A program made the translations under genes and the position numbers. This document shows, piece after piece, positions 35,900-48,970 of a stretch of DNA of 64,000 nt. Origin of the DNA: Salvator merianae (lineage: Eukaryota > Chordata > Lepidosauria > Squamata > Teiidae); the NCBI GenBank assembly GCA_003586115.2, contig QVOM02000073.1, forward strand, positions 40,835,192-40,899,191, in the 5' to 3' direction. Below the pieces are notes generated by a model. It ran no database searches. It was not told the origin of the DNA and worked only from the letters and a program-made list of their open reading frames with translations. Each line of letters starts with the position of its first letter. Position 1 is the first letter of the stretch.

Positions 35900-36600
35900 A
35901 CAGCAGTTTGGATAATTTCAGTTTTTTAAAAAACATATTATTGAAGCTGTCTCCACATGGCAAGAAGTAACATCAGATATAGAAAAGATTCCAGGACTGC
36001 CTCTTGTAGTGTCCCAAATGACACGTGTGGCAAACCCTGGCTTACCTGCACATCTGGAAAGGTGCTTTTGAGACCACCTTGTTGGGAACTTTCAGGAGCT
36101 TGCTACACGCCTGTCCCCTTCTTCTCTCTCGCTTCTTCTCATGCAGCTCCCATAAGTCTCCAGCAAGGCAATCTCATATGCACCTCACCAGATATTCAAG
36201 TAAGCGGAGCTGTTATGGGAAACCCAGTATCACTGCTGGAATTCCTGTCATAGCAGGAATTCTATATGTTGCAACTGGGGCCGGGAGTCCACTTACCCAG
36301 TGAGATAGCTTCTGAAGAGCTGCACGGAAGAGGCGCCCATGATCGCTGCTGAAAAGATGCTTCCTCCATCTCCCAAGCAAGGAGGCATCTTTTCAGTGGC
36401 ATCTGGAAGCATCTCTATTCAGGGTGCAAAACTGCACCCTGCAATAATGGTGCCTCCTTCAAGGTATCTGCTACCACTGTATAGGGGAAACATGACAGCA
36501 ATGGACACTTTCTCAGTCAGCAGCAGGTGCCTTCAACAATAAATGGAGATGCAGTCTGGCATTGCACAGGGAAGGCCAGGAGATGTCTGGTAACCTCAAT
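35900..36600. other. Unassigned intron 2 DNA
   Basis: A GC-richer stretch between coding exon 3 and a MITE. Frames of up to 98 codons show nothing recognisable. Confidence 0.4.
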
Positions 36601-36631
36601 GCACTGACAGGAGGACTGAAGGATTTTCCTA

Positions 36632-37045
36632 ACGTTTGGACGTAGTCTAAAAGCACCTCCAGTTAGCAAGAGGAAATTGTGGGATCTCGTTCAGATCCTG
36701 CAATCACCTCTTGTCACCCCTGCCAGACAGCAGGAGGCAATCTGAAGGTAAACCTTGGCCCTTAACTAGTCTGTTGTTTCTTTGCGGGATCACTGCTCTT
36801 GCAAAAGCATCTGGAGGCAAGCCAGCACCCGCCACTTCCCTTTGTTTTTTTTCACACGCTTCCCACATACAGGTACTTTTGCAAGAGCAGAAATGCTGTG
36901 ATGAAGCAGCAGACAAAGTAAACAATCCGGCATGACGGAAAAGCCAGCGTCAGAGCTGCATTTTCAATAATGCCTATATAGCATATATCCCAGGAATATG
37001 GGATATGTGTGGTTTTTAAACTGCATCTGGAAGCATCCCAATATG
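36632..37045. mobile_element. MITE, GCATCCAGACA-related family (copy 4)
   Basis: The right end, inverted, is GGGATGCTTCCAGATGCAG. The left end, near TTTGGACGTAGTC, is worn. Words shared with 30816-31123 include CTGCCAGACAGCAGGAGGCAAT, here noted as GCCAGACAGCAGGAGGCAA, and GACAAAGTAAACAATCC with GCATGACGG. Confidence 0.5.
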
Positions 37046-37559
37046 ATGTTCCATTTAATCAGATAGAGTATGAAGTTCTATAGGTCTCTGGCTGAAGGAT
37101 TTCAACTGAAAATTATAAACCAGCACGCTAAAACGCCATACTTATCCTATCCTTGACTTTAACCCTATTGCTCTATAATATGCACTAAGGTAGAGCTATC
37201 TGTCTTACCAGATAGATAGTAATGAGGAAGAATAAAGCTGAATTATGTCCGTGATATATATATTTGTCTGATGAGTAAGTTGATTGCAAACTGATTTCAC
37301 TCAGAAGTCTTGCTGTGCCTGTATTTTCACCTCAGAAAACAGAAGTCAGCAACCAATTGATTGCAAGAGGCATCTTAAAAAGAGTAAAGCCCCCATCTAA
37401 CATGAATCCAGCTAGGGCAATTTCAATATAAAGTGATTTACTAATTGAGACCCGGCCCTGTGTAATGTGTTTCCCTAACTGTATAAAGCATTTTCCAGCC
37501 ACCAAGGACAGAGGTCGGAATGCTGGGACCTTCTTCTTGGTGCAGCAACCATTTTCACA

Positions 37560-37880
37560 CTTGTCTTTTGGCTGTGAGGAAAGGGCTTGGTATGGCTCTT
37601 TTGTGCAAACTGAGTTCTGAGTGTGCTTTTGTAACTTTGGTGAGTTTTGACTGTTTCTGGATAGTTTTGATCAGGTTTTGAGTGCTTTTGGGTGCCTTTG
37701 AGTGTGGAGTATGGTGTGTGGAGTGGGTCATTGTCCTGTGTCTTTTTGTGAGTTTTGAGGGCTTTCTGAGATACTTTGGTCAGTTTCGAGTCTTTTGACT
37801 AGTTTTTGAGTGCTTCTGTTTCTGTACTGTAATACATCTGTGCTGTGGTTGGTGACTGAGTGACTGGGTTCCTGAGCAAG
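37560..37880. repeat. GT-rich degenerate repeat
   Basis: Repeated words TTTTGAGTGCTT, GTGAGTTTTGA and GTTTTTGAGTGCTTC occur irregularly. It looks like a decayed simple or tandem repeat preceding the 71-bp minisatellite. Confidence 0.45.
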
Positions 37881-37930
37881 TTCAGAATGCTTTAGGGAGT
37901 GCTACGTGTGCAAAGCACTTTTAGATGGGA

Positions 37931-37954
37931 CCCCCCCCCTTTTTTTTTTTTTTG
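37931..37954. repeat. C tract followed by T tract
   Basis: CCCCCCCCC is followed directly by about 16 T residues. Confidence 0.85.
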
Positions 37955-38089
37955 CTGCAAAAGCTGTAAAGCCGAACTGGAGTAGGAGCATTCCTCCCTG
38001 CTACCAAAAAGCTTCCATGGGAAACCTTATGTTTTGGGGTCCCAGGGCTCTCCATGCCCCCCACTGTCCCCACATCCCATGTAAGGAAA

Positions 38090-38360
38090 CATCTTTTTTT
38101 GTAATCAGTGGATTCAGCACTGCAGAATGTGAGGAACACTTTTCTAGATGTGGGAAGAGGCCACTCCATGTGCAATCAGTGTATTCAGCATTGCAGAATG
38201 TAAAGCAATGTAGTCTGGCTGTGGGAGATTGGCATTCCATGTGGCATCAGTGCGTTCAGCACTGAAAACTGTGAAAAACCATTGCCTGGATATTGGGAAG
38301 GGGGAGAATCTTGCCAGTCCTCTGAATGTTCTGCATTGCAGTCTGTAAAAGGCTTTGGCT
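38090..38360. repeat. 71-bp minisatellite, about four degenerate units
   Basis: The word ATCAGTG starts at 38104, 38175 and 38246, exactly 71 bases apart each time, and is followed in each unit by ATTCAGCACTGCAGAATGT-like sequence. A fourth, more diverged unit follows at about 38317 (TGTTCTGCATTGCAGTCTGT). Copies differ at about a quarter of positions by eye. Confidence 0.75.
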
Positions 38361-39099
38361 AGGTCAAGCACCTTGGTTGGCATCAGTGCAATGGAACTTT
38401 CAGACATGGCATTTTTATGATCTAACATTGTCTCCTTGTGTTCTGTTCCTGTGACTGCAGGTTCCTTTCTTCCACTGACTTGCATTAGAAACCCCTCACA
38501 GTTGGTCTACCATAAGGTAGGTCTAGGGAGAACTTTGCCTTGATTTTCCTAACCACCAGATTTTGTACAAAGTGATGATCTTCCAGAGTAGAACCCTCAC
38601 ATTTGACAGGGTCTTATGTACTAGTCTTATTCTATTTTGCTGAAAATATAAAGGATATTCTTTTATTGCTATTCCTGTTGGATTTCCAGAAACAGGCTTC
38701 TCAAAAAGGGAAGATGAAAGAGTGGATGGAGAAATGTGGCAAAATGCCAGCATGTCCTCAGTTGCTCGAGGGGGGTGGGTGGAGAGAAAGGCAAAGAGAA
38801 AGAGAAAAAGAGAAAGGCTCAAATCCTTTTACCAGGTGTTTACACATAAATTCAGCAGTTCTGGTTTATCAATAAGAGCACTTTAATATCCTGTAATATG
38901 ATTTGATGAATCTCATATAAAGCACAAGGCTCCAATTTTTTTCCTAAGTCCTCCAGGAGATAAGGCAGTCTGTATACACTGACAATGCAATGTTCTCGAA
39001 AACCTGATTATTGGTTGTCCACCTTATGATTTTGAGAAGATTCTCTGCTGTTATGATTTCCTAGCACACAGATCATTCTTCTAATGTGGAAAAACCTAC

Positions 39100-39155
39100 C
39101 TTTCCAAAGCTGCCTTTTCCAATGGCTCTCAAAATTTCAAAGTGGTCAAAGGTGA
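39100..39155 (-). CDS. STK32A: STK32A coding exon 2 (glycine-rich loop)
   Basis: A 56-bp exon, with TTCTTCTTTACAG acceptor before 39155 and GTAGGT donor after 39100. It completes the split Val codon 18 and then encodes TFDHFEILRAIGKGSFGK (residues 19-36), ending in phase 0. GKGSFGK is the first six-plus residues of the GxGxxGxV nucleotide-binding loop; the final Val is the first codon of the next exon. FDHFEILRAIGKGSFGK matches STK32-family kinases almost exactly; Glu in FEIL (rather than Gln in FQIL) favours STK32A over STK32B and C. It is separated by a 21.7-kb intron from coding exon 1 and a 3.3-kb intron from coding exon 3. Confidence 0.95.
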
Positions 39156-39319
39156 CTGTAAAGAAGAATAAAAGCTTCAGCCATTCAATCTTAAATATAT
39201 CTAGTTTTGAGAATTATTACACATTAGAGTGACAGTTCGATTAACTGTGGCACATAACATTTTAAATAGGGCAGAATGACACAAGCTATGCAGACTATGA
39301 TAACTACATTTGCATAAAT

Positions 39320-39425
39320 TATTTATTTATTTATTTATTTATATTTATATTTCTAGCCTGCCTCAGGGCAGATTACAATAAAATCAATATAAAAACAGAT
39401 AAAATAAGTTAGCTAAAACAATGAC
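39320..39425 (-). repeat. LINE/SINE 3'-tail fragment
   Basis: TTATTTATTTATTTATTTAT followed by TTCTAGCCTGCCTCAGGGCAG and AAAAACAGATAAAATAAG is the inverse of the common squamate L2/SINE tail. It begins about 165 bases upstream (in gene sense) of coding exon 2. Confidence 0.55.
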
Positions 39426-39429
39426 AATG

Positions 39430-40990
39430 CCTGCAGGGGGGTGGGGGGGATACTGTTCCCTCAGCCAAACGGCAGTGTAGATGAAATATATCTGCAAACT
39501 GCTCTTCACCTACATTTTCAGTCTATTTAAACAAAAGAGACTGCATCCATACATATGGCAGCAGGCACCCTGAAGAGGGCCTGGGGTGTAGTGTCCAGAG
39601 GTCCCTACTGCTGTGCAGTGCTCTGAGAAAGGTGCTGGAGGACCTCCTAGTGACTCCCAGAGCACCCTTCCGTCACAGCAGAGGAAAAGCACGGTGAGGG
39701 TTCCAGCTATTCTTAGGCACTCTTGCTACCTCCACATAAACACATGGCAGTGGCAAGAGTGAGCTATGTGCCTGCTTTGTGCTGGCATCATGTCAAAAAG
39801 GGCCCCCTTTGGGGGTCTTTTCCAGTGAAACAGAGGTGCTTCTAATCTAGAGCTGACAACTCAGCACCAGTGTTGAGCTGTCAGTTTCAAAGAGGGTGAG
39901 GGGTAAGGCACAGGGCACAGGCACAGGCACATTATGTGTCTCAACCCTGGAGCAGCACTGAGTGCTTCTGTTTTGAAGTTCCTACAGCACCAATGTGTAG
40001 ATGTTGTAGGAGTTGTGTTTGAGATATTTTTTGTTTGTTTGTCTGAAACAATTCTGGTGTAATTTCATGGTTTATCACAGCAAAGGACTCCACTGTTTCT
40101 TCTGCCCCATCCCAAACATTTTTAAAGGAGTGAAATAGTTAACACACAGCCAGCAGGTACTGATTTGGAAAGCTGTGGCTCCTGAGATTTCACAAGAGAT
40201 ACAGCTGCATTTCCCAAATCACTGCTTTTGAATTCTGCTCATGCTAGCTCCACTGAATCCGATTATCAGGCAGCATTAAAGCCATACAGCCATTAGCCAA
40301 GAATAATCATAATGAGAGCAGCACAGTCTTCATATCAGATACAAAAGTAATAGCCCTTAAAACCTCATTAGGGGGCTGATTGGGAGCACCAAATCCAGGT
40401 TGCAGATTACTAACAACATGTCATCCTTAATGATTGTGACCCCAAAACTGTCAGGTACTCCAAAAGTGGCAGAGTCTGAAATTATAGAGTTAATTTGCCT
40501 CATCTGTCTGTTCATTTCCAACAAATTAAGAAACAGGAGGAAATTAACCATGTGTTTGACCTGCTTTTCCCCACCAAACCCACATGCAGAAAAGATGTTG
40601 AGGATTGGTTTACAGTGACAGTGTGAATAAGGCTGTTTATAACACATTCAAAGCCACTACTAATCAGCTGGTAAAGTATTGTATACCAACTACAGGGGAA
40701 AAACTGCATAGAATTGTACAGTGAAGATAATTATTTTCATACACTTCTGGAATAAAGTTTTCAGTCACGGTATGTTGTGCTCACTTTGTCTCTCTTCACA
40801 ACTGTCTACTATCTCATCCTCCATCTCCATCTGTCCATCTCTATTTGTTTCTCAGACACAAAACATAAATATAACAGGTCAACACATTCCTTCCACTGTG
40901 GTTCCCAGTGGCATTTAGGGAGCTGACTGCCATGATCCTAAGCAATAATTAGGGTTTGGGCAAAGAGGAGGCATGGGCACCTTGTTCAGA
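39430..40990. other. Unassigned intron 1 DNA
   Basis: No exon recognised. A block starting GACTGCATCCATACATATGG at 39538 looks like one end of a GCATCC-type DNA element; its partner end was not found. Confidence 0.35.
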
Positions 40991-40999
40991 ATCGTAAGA

Positions 41000-42460
41000 C
41001 TATAAGAAATGTGCTATTGGATCTGACTACTTCCCCATCTGGTCCAGCAGCCTGTTCTCACAGTGGCACCCACTTACCAACAGAAGACCACCAACTGTGG
41101 CCTGCTCAGTGTCTCCCAGCAGCTGGTCTCCTAAGGCTTATTACCTCCTCTGTCAGATGAAGTCCCAAAGCCTTTGGTGTTAGTAGTCACTGGTAGTTCT
41201 GTTCATCAGGAACTGATCCAAACAATTTAATGAAGCCTTTCAAACTGGTGATCAACACCACTTCTAATGAAACTGGTTTTTTTCTATTCTAACTTTCCCA
41301 AGATTGGATGACCCCTACTTCTAGCATTTTTGAGAAGGAGAAACACAACCACTTCTTCTCCTTCTCCTCCTTCTCTAACTTCTCCATACTATGTTTAACT
41401 TGATACCCACTATCCAGTAGCAACAAGTATGGGTAGACGGAGGCACAAACTTCATCCCTCGTGAAGCACTGGCCCATCAGATCAAAGGAAGAGTTGCCTG
41501 CATTGCATGGACTTCTAACAAATTCCATGAACCAGGCCTTGGTGTGAGGAGGAGCTTCTGCCTACTCTTCCGTGCTCCAGCTGCTACTCACTTGCCTCCT
41601 TTCTAAACCAAACAGCCCAACCATTCCAATTCTTCCTCACAAGGAGTCCCTCTAGCCCCTCTACCTTTTCAGCTATTCCACTTAAAACTGTTTGCAATTT
41701 CACTCTATCCATTTTGAAATGTGTTCACCAAAGCTTACACAGTATGCCAGGTGCAGTCATACCATTGCTTTGTACAAAGGTATTATAAAATGGGCAATTT
41801 TATTTTCAAGACTTTACTAACCTTAACATGTTATTGGCCTTTTTGCCATCAGCACACACTGGATCAATATGCTGATTGAGCATACTACACCAATATCTTT
41901 TTCCCAGTCAGTCACAGTCAGGTCTGATATCATTAGTATACATGTATGTAGTTTGGTTTTTTGTTTCCATTGCATTACTTTGTGTTTCTTCACAATGAAC
42001 AGTGCCTGCCATTTTGATGTTCAGTCCCCCAGTATATATTCCCTTTGGAGCCCTTCACATTCACTGCTGTGTTTACTACACTGCAAAATTTGTTACCATC
42101 TGCAACCTTAGCCACTGAGTTTTCACTCCTGGCTCTAGATCATTTATGCATAAGCTAAAAGCAGTGGTCTCAGTGCTGAACTTTGGAGGAATCCACTTGT
42201 TATAGCTCCCCTGTCCACTTATTCCCCTGTATTTTCTTCCTTAAACAATTGCTTATTCATACAAGGACCTGTCCTCCTATTCCATGACTATTAAGCTTAT
42301 TAAAGTCATTGATGAAGGCCATTATCAAAGGTGTTCTGAATTTCTAAGTAAATAATCTCTACTGAATAACCTACATTTGCATGTTTATTAATGCTCTCAA
42401 AAAACTCTGCAATGATTAGTTTGACAAGTAACTAATGTAATTAACATGCAAACTAAGACA
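41000..42460 (-). mobile_element. CR1-type LINE copy
   Basis: The plus strand is the inverse of the same CR1 family as 17500-19645. It has TCTGGTCCAGCAGCCTGTTC at the 3' end, CAGTATGCCAGGTGCAGTCA in the middle, and GACCTGTCCTCCTATTCC followed by AAAAAACTCTGCAATGATTAG in the RT region. No intact frame. Part of 41330-41385 is a CTT/CTCCTT simple repeat inside it. Confidence 0.7.
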
Positions 42461-42541
42461 TGATAGGGTCCAAGTCTATAGGTGAGAGTCGCACTTCAAA
42501 GGTTTGTCTGCTTCAGAAAGATTGCAGACCAGAGAACATTT

Positions 42542-42933
42542 GGGCCTGTTTACCCCATCCTAGGCTCTACAAGACCCTGCAGCAACGTAGCCATCCACAC
42601 TGCAAGGGTTGTACTAGGCCTCCAGCACTCAAAGTGTAGATGGACGGCCCAGCAACCATGACAGCAGTTATGGCAACATCCGGCCATTACCATGGTGATC
42701 AGGGATGTAGCGCATGACTGCACAGCCATGCCATCCACCCACTCGCAGGGTGTGAACACTGCTGACTGGGCGCAATCCAGCTGCTCCCAGTCAAGCTGTG
42801 GACAACAATTTTGTTGTCCATAGCTAGTAGCATCCAGGAGGAACTGTAAATGCTCCTGGAAGCTGTGGCAGTAGGGCTGTGTGGACAGGCCTGTCCAGTG
42901 AGTATCCAGGAGTTCACCAGCGCGAACAGGCTC
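42542..42933. mobile_element. MITE, GGGCCTGTT-end family (copy 3)
   Basis: The left end GGGCCTGTTTACCCC and inverted right end GAGCCTGTTCGCG match at most of the first ten positions. An 8-bp target duplication is not clear. An internal hairpin is GACAACAATTTTGTTGTC (palindrome). Confidence 0.6.
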
Positions 42934-42939
42934 TTACAC

Positions 42940-45030
42940 TCTTTGCCAGTACTCCTCAGTTGCTCTCCCCATTGAAACAAGCCTGATGGAGCTATCCAAG
43001 GTCCTAAAATCCAGGGCAACTCTGCTTGGTACGTCTCATATACAGTGGTCTCCCACTCCTGATATAGACAATCTCAAGATAAAAAAGAGCCCAGTTCCTC
43101 ATTTTGCAAACTGAATTATTTCTTTTATGTTAACGCAGTTGTCTCAGTAATTACCAATATTTCATTACAAGAGCAATCTGTCATTTAATTATCTTTCTGG
43201 GCTTCATTCATTTCATTATTGACACAATCATTATATATGCCAATTAGGTCCACAAACATTTTCTGAAATTCCCAGGGAGACAGTTGAAGTGCCATTCCAG
43301 GCAAGATAAGCAAAATGTTTGCAGGAAATACCATGCAGTATGAAAATACCATATGCACCACTAACAATACAAAAACCAGAAAAACATTATATCACACAGT
43401 ATAATGACCTCTTTGCTCAAATAACAAAAGGGTAAAATTTTCAAATTGTTTCCCACTGTATCTGCAGTGATACAGGGCAAGCACAATTATACCTTTTCAT
43501 CAAGTTCTAAGCACTGCAAAGCAGAAAAGAAAAAAAATAAGAATTCTCTGATGTGTTCTAAACCTCTGCCAACTTACTGCCCTTCAGACGTTTCAAATCA
43601 GCTCCAGTTAGCACAGCTGCACAGACACAATGCAAGAAATTCTTAGCTCAAACCATATGGAGGGTCTCAGGCTAGTGAAAAATGGCTTACATTGTTTGTA
43701 GATTGCTCCATGACTCACAGACTGGGAAGTGCACTTTATTTAATTAACACTAATATAGTGGCTGACAGAAAAGGCAATAATTTAGGACTTAGTGAAATGG
43801 CATAATTGTGCTTGTGCTGCATCACTGCAGAAAGGAGCTCACATGCATGGCTAATCTTCTGATAAAATACGAACACGTGCAATTCCCACCCCACCGCCAA
43901 GTATTAAACTAATATATAAAGGTGAAAGGTCTTAGCCAAATTTCTCTTTTTGTATGTGCAGAACTGCTTCCACAACCTCATAAACATGCTGCCATGTGAG
44001 CCACTATTTGCTATCTTCAGTGATACAGACCAGATACCTTTCTGTGATGAGCAACTTGGTTAGAATTAAAAACAGAAGATGATAGGGACATTATCTACTA
44101 TTACAATATAGGATGGACATTATTTCTGCACACTTGTAGTCTGTGTCCACTAAATGAATTATATCTTATCTGCCTATGCCAGTAGCTCTTGCCTGCTGAA
44201 AATCATCAAGACAAGATCTTCAATATTCATGTTGGTGAAGACAAGCAAGCAGATTTTGCATAATAAACTTTTTTTTAAAATGCATGCTCCAAACACTATT
44301 GGACTAGACCATTTCAGCATGACATGGCAAATGACTGATTTTTCAACATTTCTTGTATCAACAGTTGTGCCTTTGAATAAATGCTGTGGAAAAATAATAC
44401 CACCATTGTTTTCCAACCTGTAAGCAAATAAAACCCTAGAGATAGCTGTTTAAAAGGGGACATCTTTTTCAACCTCTATTGCAGGGCAAAATCCTAGAAA
44501 ACATGCTTAGAAGCAAATCTGTCATTTAAGGTATACTTTGCATTTGGAAGAGAAGTTTGTTTGAATGAAATTATATACACTGAAACTATATACCCTGAAG
44601 CAGTGTTCACTTCTAACTCAATTTATCCAGGAAGTCCAGCAATAAGGATGGCTGGGCCATCAAAATTTCTGTTCAAAATATGTGTGTTCTGTACCACTAT
44701 AACGTTTGTTTGAAGATGACTGGAAGTTCTATGACCATGCCGCTCTCTAAACGCAGGTGACAGACTCACTGCTCCATTGTGAAATGCAAGTCAGCATTCT
44801 GAATAATTTCCTTTTTATATTTTATTAATAGCAAATACGAAAATTTGTACAATTCTTGCATATGAAAATGCTCTTAGGTAGCCAATTTTATAAAAGTTTT
44901 CTTATGCTTCCCACCAGATTTTACATGCAAGTAAGTACCCAAACATTTATTTTACAGAAGTTAGGAGCTACCTACTTGGCACTAGAATCTCATCAATCAC
45001 CAGCTTAAAAGACAGCAGTTGTTTTGAAGA
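42940..45030. other. Unassigned intron 1 DNA
   Basis: AT-rich, with no recognised exon or element. Confidence 0.4.
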
Positions 45031-45239
45031 TTTGGCCACGGGGGTATATTTTACATCAGAATTATTATTTAAAGTTTTGTCCACATTTGAAGTGTCTCAG
45101 GCGTTCTCCAACTTCAAATGCACCACACAGGGTCCTCTCCCACGCCTTCTACTCTCTAACATCTGAGGATGCTGTAACTACCAGGAGGACTTCTCCTACA
45201 AATCTTAACTGAGGTGGTCTATGTGAAATGAAATAGTCT

Positions 45240-46500
45240 TTTATATATTTGGCTCCCAAGTCATTCAGAGCTTATATGTAACGCTTGAATTATGCTCTGG
45301 AAGCAAATAGGGAATGTAGATCTTTCATTTGTGTCCAGCTAGAGACACCCATCAGTACTTTATTAGTCTAGCTGCAGCATTCTGCACTAGTTCTACCTTC
45401 GAGGATATCTTCAAGTCAGCTCTACATGCATTACAGTGGTCCAGACCTGGAGGTTTCCACACTTTTTATCACTGTGGCAAAGTGATATCCAGGAAAGGTC
45501 AAAGCTTATAAATCAACTGAGGGCAGAGACAGGTACTCCTTGGCCACCATGGTCTCAAATGACAGAGATGGATCTGCTATAATCTCAGATTGTGCACCTG
45601 TTCTTTCCAGGAAATGTGATCCACACAAGAACTGGGTCCACTTTACTTCCCTTATTCAGGACCCTGTGATACACAGTACTCCATTCTGCTTCTGTTCGGT
45701 ATTTTGCTTCAGTGTATTTGCTCACATCCAACCCATTACTACTTCCAGGTAATAGTCCATCACTTGAACTGCTTCTGCTGAATTCTTTCACAGAGAAGAA
45801 GGGAGAGACAGAGGTGACTGTCATCAGTATAGAGACATATTTCACACATTTTCCAATGATCAGTCATACTACATAGTTTGTTATTCTTGGGAAGAAGGAC
45901 AACCTTGACCTATCGCGAGAACCATCATGAACTCCCCCTGATGCTGAATAAAATCTCCAAAAACTTACTCTATACTCTTGCCATCCTTGAGATACGAGCA
46001 TAACTACTGTAAAGAGTTTTTAATGGTTGTTTTTAGTCTATGTGTGTTTTTATTCTTGCTTGTAATGTTTCCTATAAATCACTTTGAGGTTTTTTAAAAA
46101 AAAATGTAAAGTGGTATATAAATGTCTTGAATAAATAAATAAACAAATTAAAATACAATGCTTTCAAAACCAAATTCCTGTAATTGCTCTAGCAACATAG
46201 GACAATCAGTACCACTCACAGCTCAGCAGAACCAACAGGTTTGCACCAACAAAAGACATCCATCAGAGTAGCCAACACAGTTTCAGTGCCACAATCAGCC
46301 CTTAAACCAGACTCAAGCGGGTTTAGATAATCTGTTCCCTCTAAACAATGTCTACACCTGAGCTTCCACCACTCGCTCAGGCACTTTGCCCTAAAAAGGG
46401 ATACTAGAGACTGGGTTATAGCTATTAAACACTTCTGGGTGCAGGAATATTCCTAAGGATGCCTAGCAAATTTGTTCTAAGACTTCTGGGAAATATAACA
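45240..46500 (-). mobile_element. L2-type LINE copy with tail-like insertion
   Basis: The plus strand holds inverse L2-type sequence: GCTGCAGCATTCTGCACTAG and CATTACAGTGGTCCAG (45375-45445), then GCCAACACAGTTTCAGTGCC and GGGTTTAGATAATCTG (46270-46340), which parallel 15200-15275 in the copy at 14025-15360. At 46015-46150 a plus-strand tail (GTAAAGTGGTATATAAATGT, then AATAAATAAATAAA) marks an inserted SINE or LINE 3' end in the other orientation. Confidence 0.65.
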
Positions 46501-46845
46501 TTAAATCTTCAAAGGCTTTACCTTGACTTCAAAGCATTATCATTCACAAAAAAACAACTCCTCAGGCCCTCACCCATGAAAATTTTGTGACTTAAGAGAC
46601 AACTGGTATTCAAAGTCCCCTATGAGACAAGACCACTTGTACTAGTAACTTAAACAAAAATAGAAAGGTTTTACAGGTTCAGAGCAGACTTTAAAATCTC
46701 TCATGGAATAAAACTGGATCGGGGAAAAGAAAAGTAAAAAATCACACTGATACTCAGCACTCACTGATGCACGATGCTCAGAACAGTCACTAAAAATCGA
46801 GCTATATAGTTCTATAGCATACTCATCAGGAGAAATAGTTTGCAG

Positions 46846-47136
46846 TAAAGATGTGCACGAATTCAAATTTGCAAATCTCATTGAGTTTGGTTTAATGTAG
46901 AACCAAGTCGAATAAGCTCAACTGGTTCCAGATCAAACCTCAAACCATGCAGGAACAGTTCCACAAACATTGAAAAACCAAAAAAATACAATAAGAAAAG
47001 CCCTATTTAAAGGGCCAGACAATGTCAATTTCAAACAGTTTGAATTGAACAGTCCAGATCAACCCAGTTCAACCAAACACCTTTAGTTTGGTTTGAACTG
47101 AACCAGTCAAACATAAACCAATTTTTCACATCTCTA
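46846..47136. mobile_element. hAT-like MITE, 291 bp
   Basis: Terminal inverted repeats are TAAAGATGTGCA and, inverted, TAGAGATGTGAA. Flanking 8-mers GTTTGCAG and GTCAGCAA agree at 5 of 8 positions, compatible with a decayed hAT-type duplication. The interior is full of GGTTTGA/TCAAACC and GGTTCAA-type words in both orientations. Confidence 0.65.
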
Positions 47137-47139
47137 GTC

Positions 47140-48960
47140 AGCAATGATGCATGCTGGGAAAAGTCAGAGGGTTGGCTACTTTTTCTTAGTAATATTTTCT
47201 GCTTTTCTCAAGAACTGGTACTTGGTAGCCACGGAAAGAACAAACTTGAATGGTTTCAGTCCAGTATTAAACAGCACAGGTTCTTTCAATATTCACAGAG
47301 AAAAAATCTCACCCACCATTTGTGAGGCAGGGGGGAAAACACCCCTAAAAGGCTGGTGTGGTAAAAGACCCATGAGAGTTTATTGTTCTCACTTTTCTTA
47401 CACTCAACCAGATTTTTTTTGTTTTTTAAAAATAAAAAACAACTTATATTAAGAAAGCTTACAGGCCTACACATTTCAAGGTTTGGTTCTATCTCCATAT
47501 GCATTACCCCAACTGTGGGTTTCACCATGATGTTCTTCATGTGACCAACTCCAGCATCTCTGCTGTGGGCTGCTTCTCCCAACTCTGCCAAAGCTAATGC
47601 TCTCTCTTATCCCAATTCTTCTGGTTTCCTTGCAACTTCTAGACCTGAGCCAACCTAACTGTGGCTACAGACCAGTACCCAGTGGGTGCCTCATAATGAA
47701 GGGAACATATCCACTTTCGGGAGAAACTCAGTACTGTGCAAAACTGGATTTTAATTGCCTCTAAGTAATTCAGGTAATTTACCTCTTCAAATAAATTTTC
47801 ACACTAATTATTGCAAAGTTCAATTGACAGGAAAACAAAAAATAAAACCAGGGGAAGGAGCTTGACTCATCAATAGAGAGATAAATTGCTTCTGGCAAGC
47901 AATTAGAACCAGAGATTTCCTTATAAATTGCATTTCCTTAATTATAACAGTTAGAAACAGAAAGTGAGCATGCTGTAGCTATACTCACAAAGAGAGCAAG
48001 ATCCTCTTACTGTTTCCAGCCTTCTAGAAGTCGGAATTTACAATATCTGATGCACTTTGTAACACAGTGCTAGCCAGCCCAGCAGACTCCAGAACTCATG
48101 GGCTCCAGTCATCAAGTCCAATGGTGACCCATGCAATGACAGTTCATGATTAAGATTGAGCATATCTGTCTGCCCTTTCAAAATGAATGAAGCCTCAATC
48201 TACAGGTTCCATACTATTGTTGGATAGAAACGGACTGTGTCTGAATGAAAATATTTAACACATAGCACTTGGCATTAAATCATAGTGTGTGGACAGCAGA
48301 ATGTTTAGAGATCTACTGACATCACTCTCCTTCATTCTGTTTTCATTTAGATCAGTGTTCCTACTGAAAATTTATCAATATTTTAAATAGTACACTAGGA
48401 AACCTTTTAGTAGAAGTTTCTGAGGCTAACCTATGTCACATGATTGTGGCACGTATAATATGAAGAAAGTCTTCAAGTCCTAAAGGGACTGGCATAGCTG
48501 TAAATATAATACATAATGATATCACATTTAATTGCAGTCTTTCTCCAGAGGCATCCCAACAACTGGCAGAAAATTATTTATCCAAACTTACTGAGATGCA
48601 CAACTGAGCAGGGATGTGAAGCCAGATACCTGCAGTGGAGATCCGATACTACCGCCACAGAAGTCTCTCTGTTAAATGGCTTTGAGCAAGAAACTTATTC
48701 CTAATTGTTAGCATGGATTAAAAATGAAAAGAGCACATTATCTGTCTTGAGCAACTTAGTGGAGCAGTTTGAATGTAACATACCATTCTTTGCTTGCCTA
48801 ATGGCATCCCACATTGCTCTGAAGGACACTGTAAAGCTATCCATGAGTTAAGTTCAACTCTTAGTGAAAATACAAACTCATTAATGTAGTTCTCTTAACA
48901 ACAATACAACCCACAAACACCCCACTACCTTTTTCTAGGGAGACGTAGAAAGACTAAAAG
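47140..48960. other. Unassigned intron 1 DNA
   Basis: No exon, RNA gene or element recognised. Confidence 0.4.
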
Positions 48961-48970
48961 ATGGGACTTA

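Noticed and set aside
38090..38360. CRISPR-like spaced repeats
   Set aside because: The units are tandem and diverge along their whole length, with no constant repeat and variable spacer; the genome is vertebrate.
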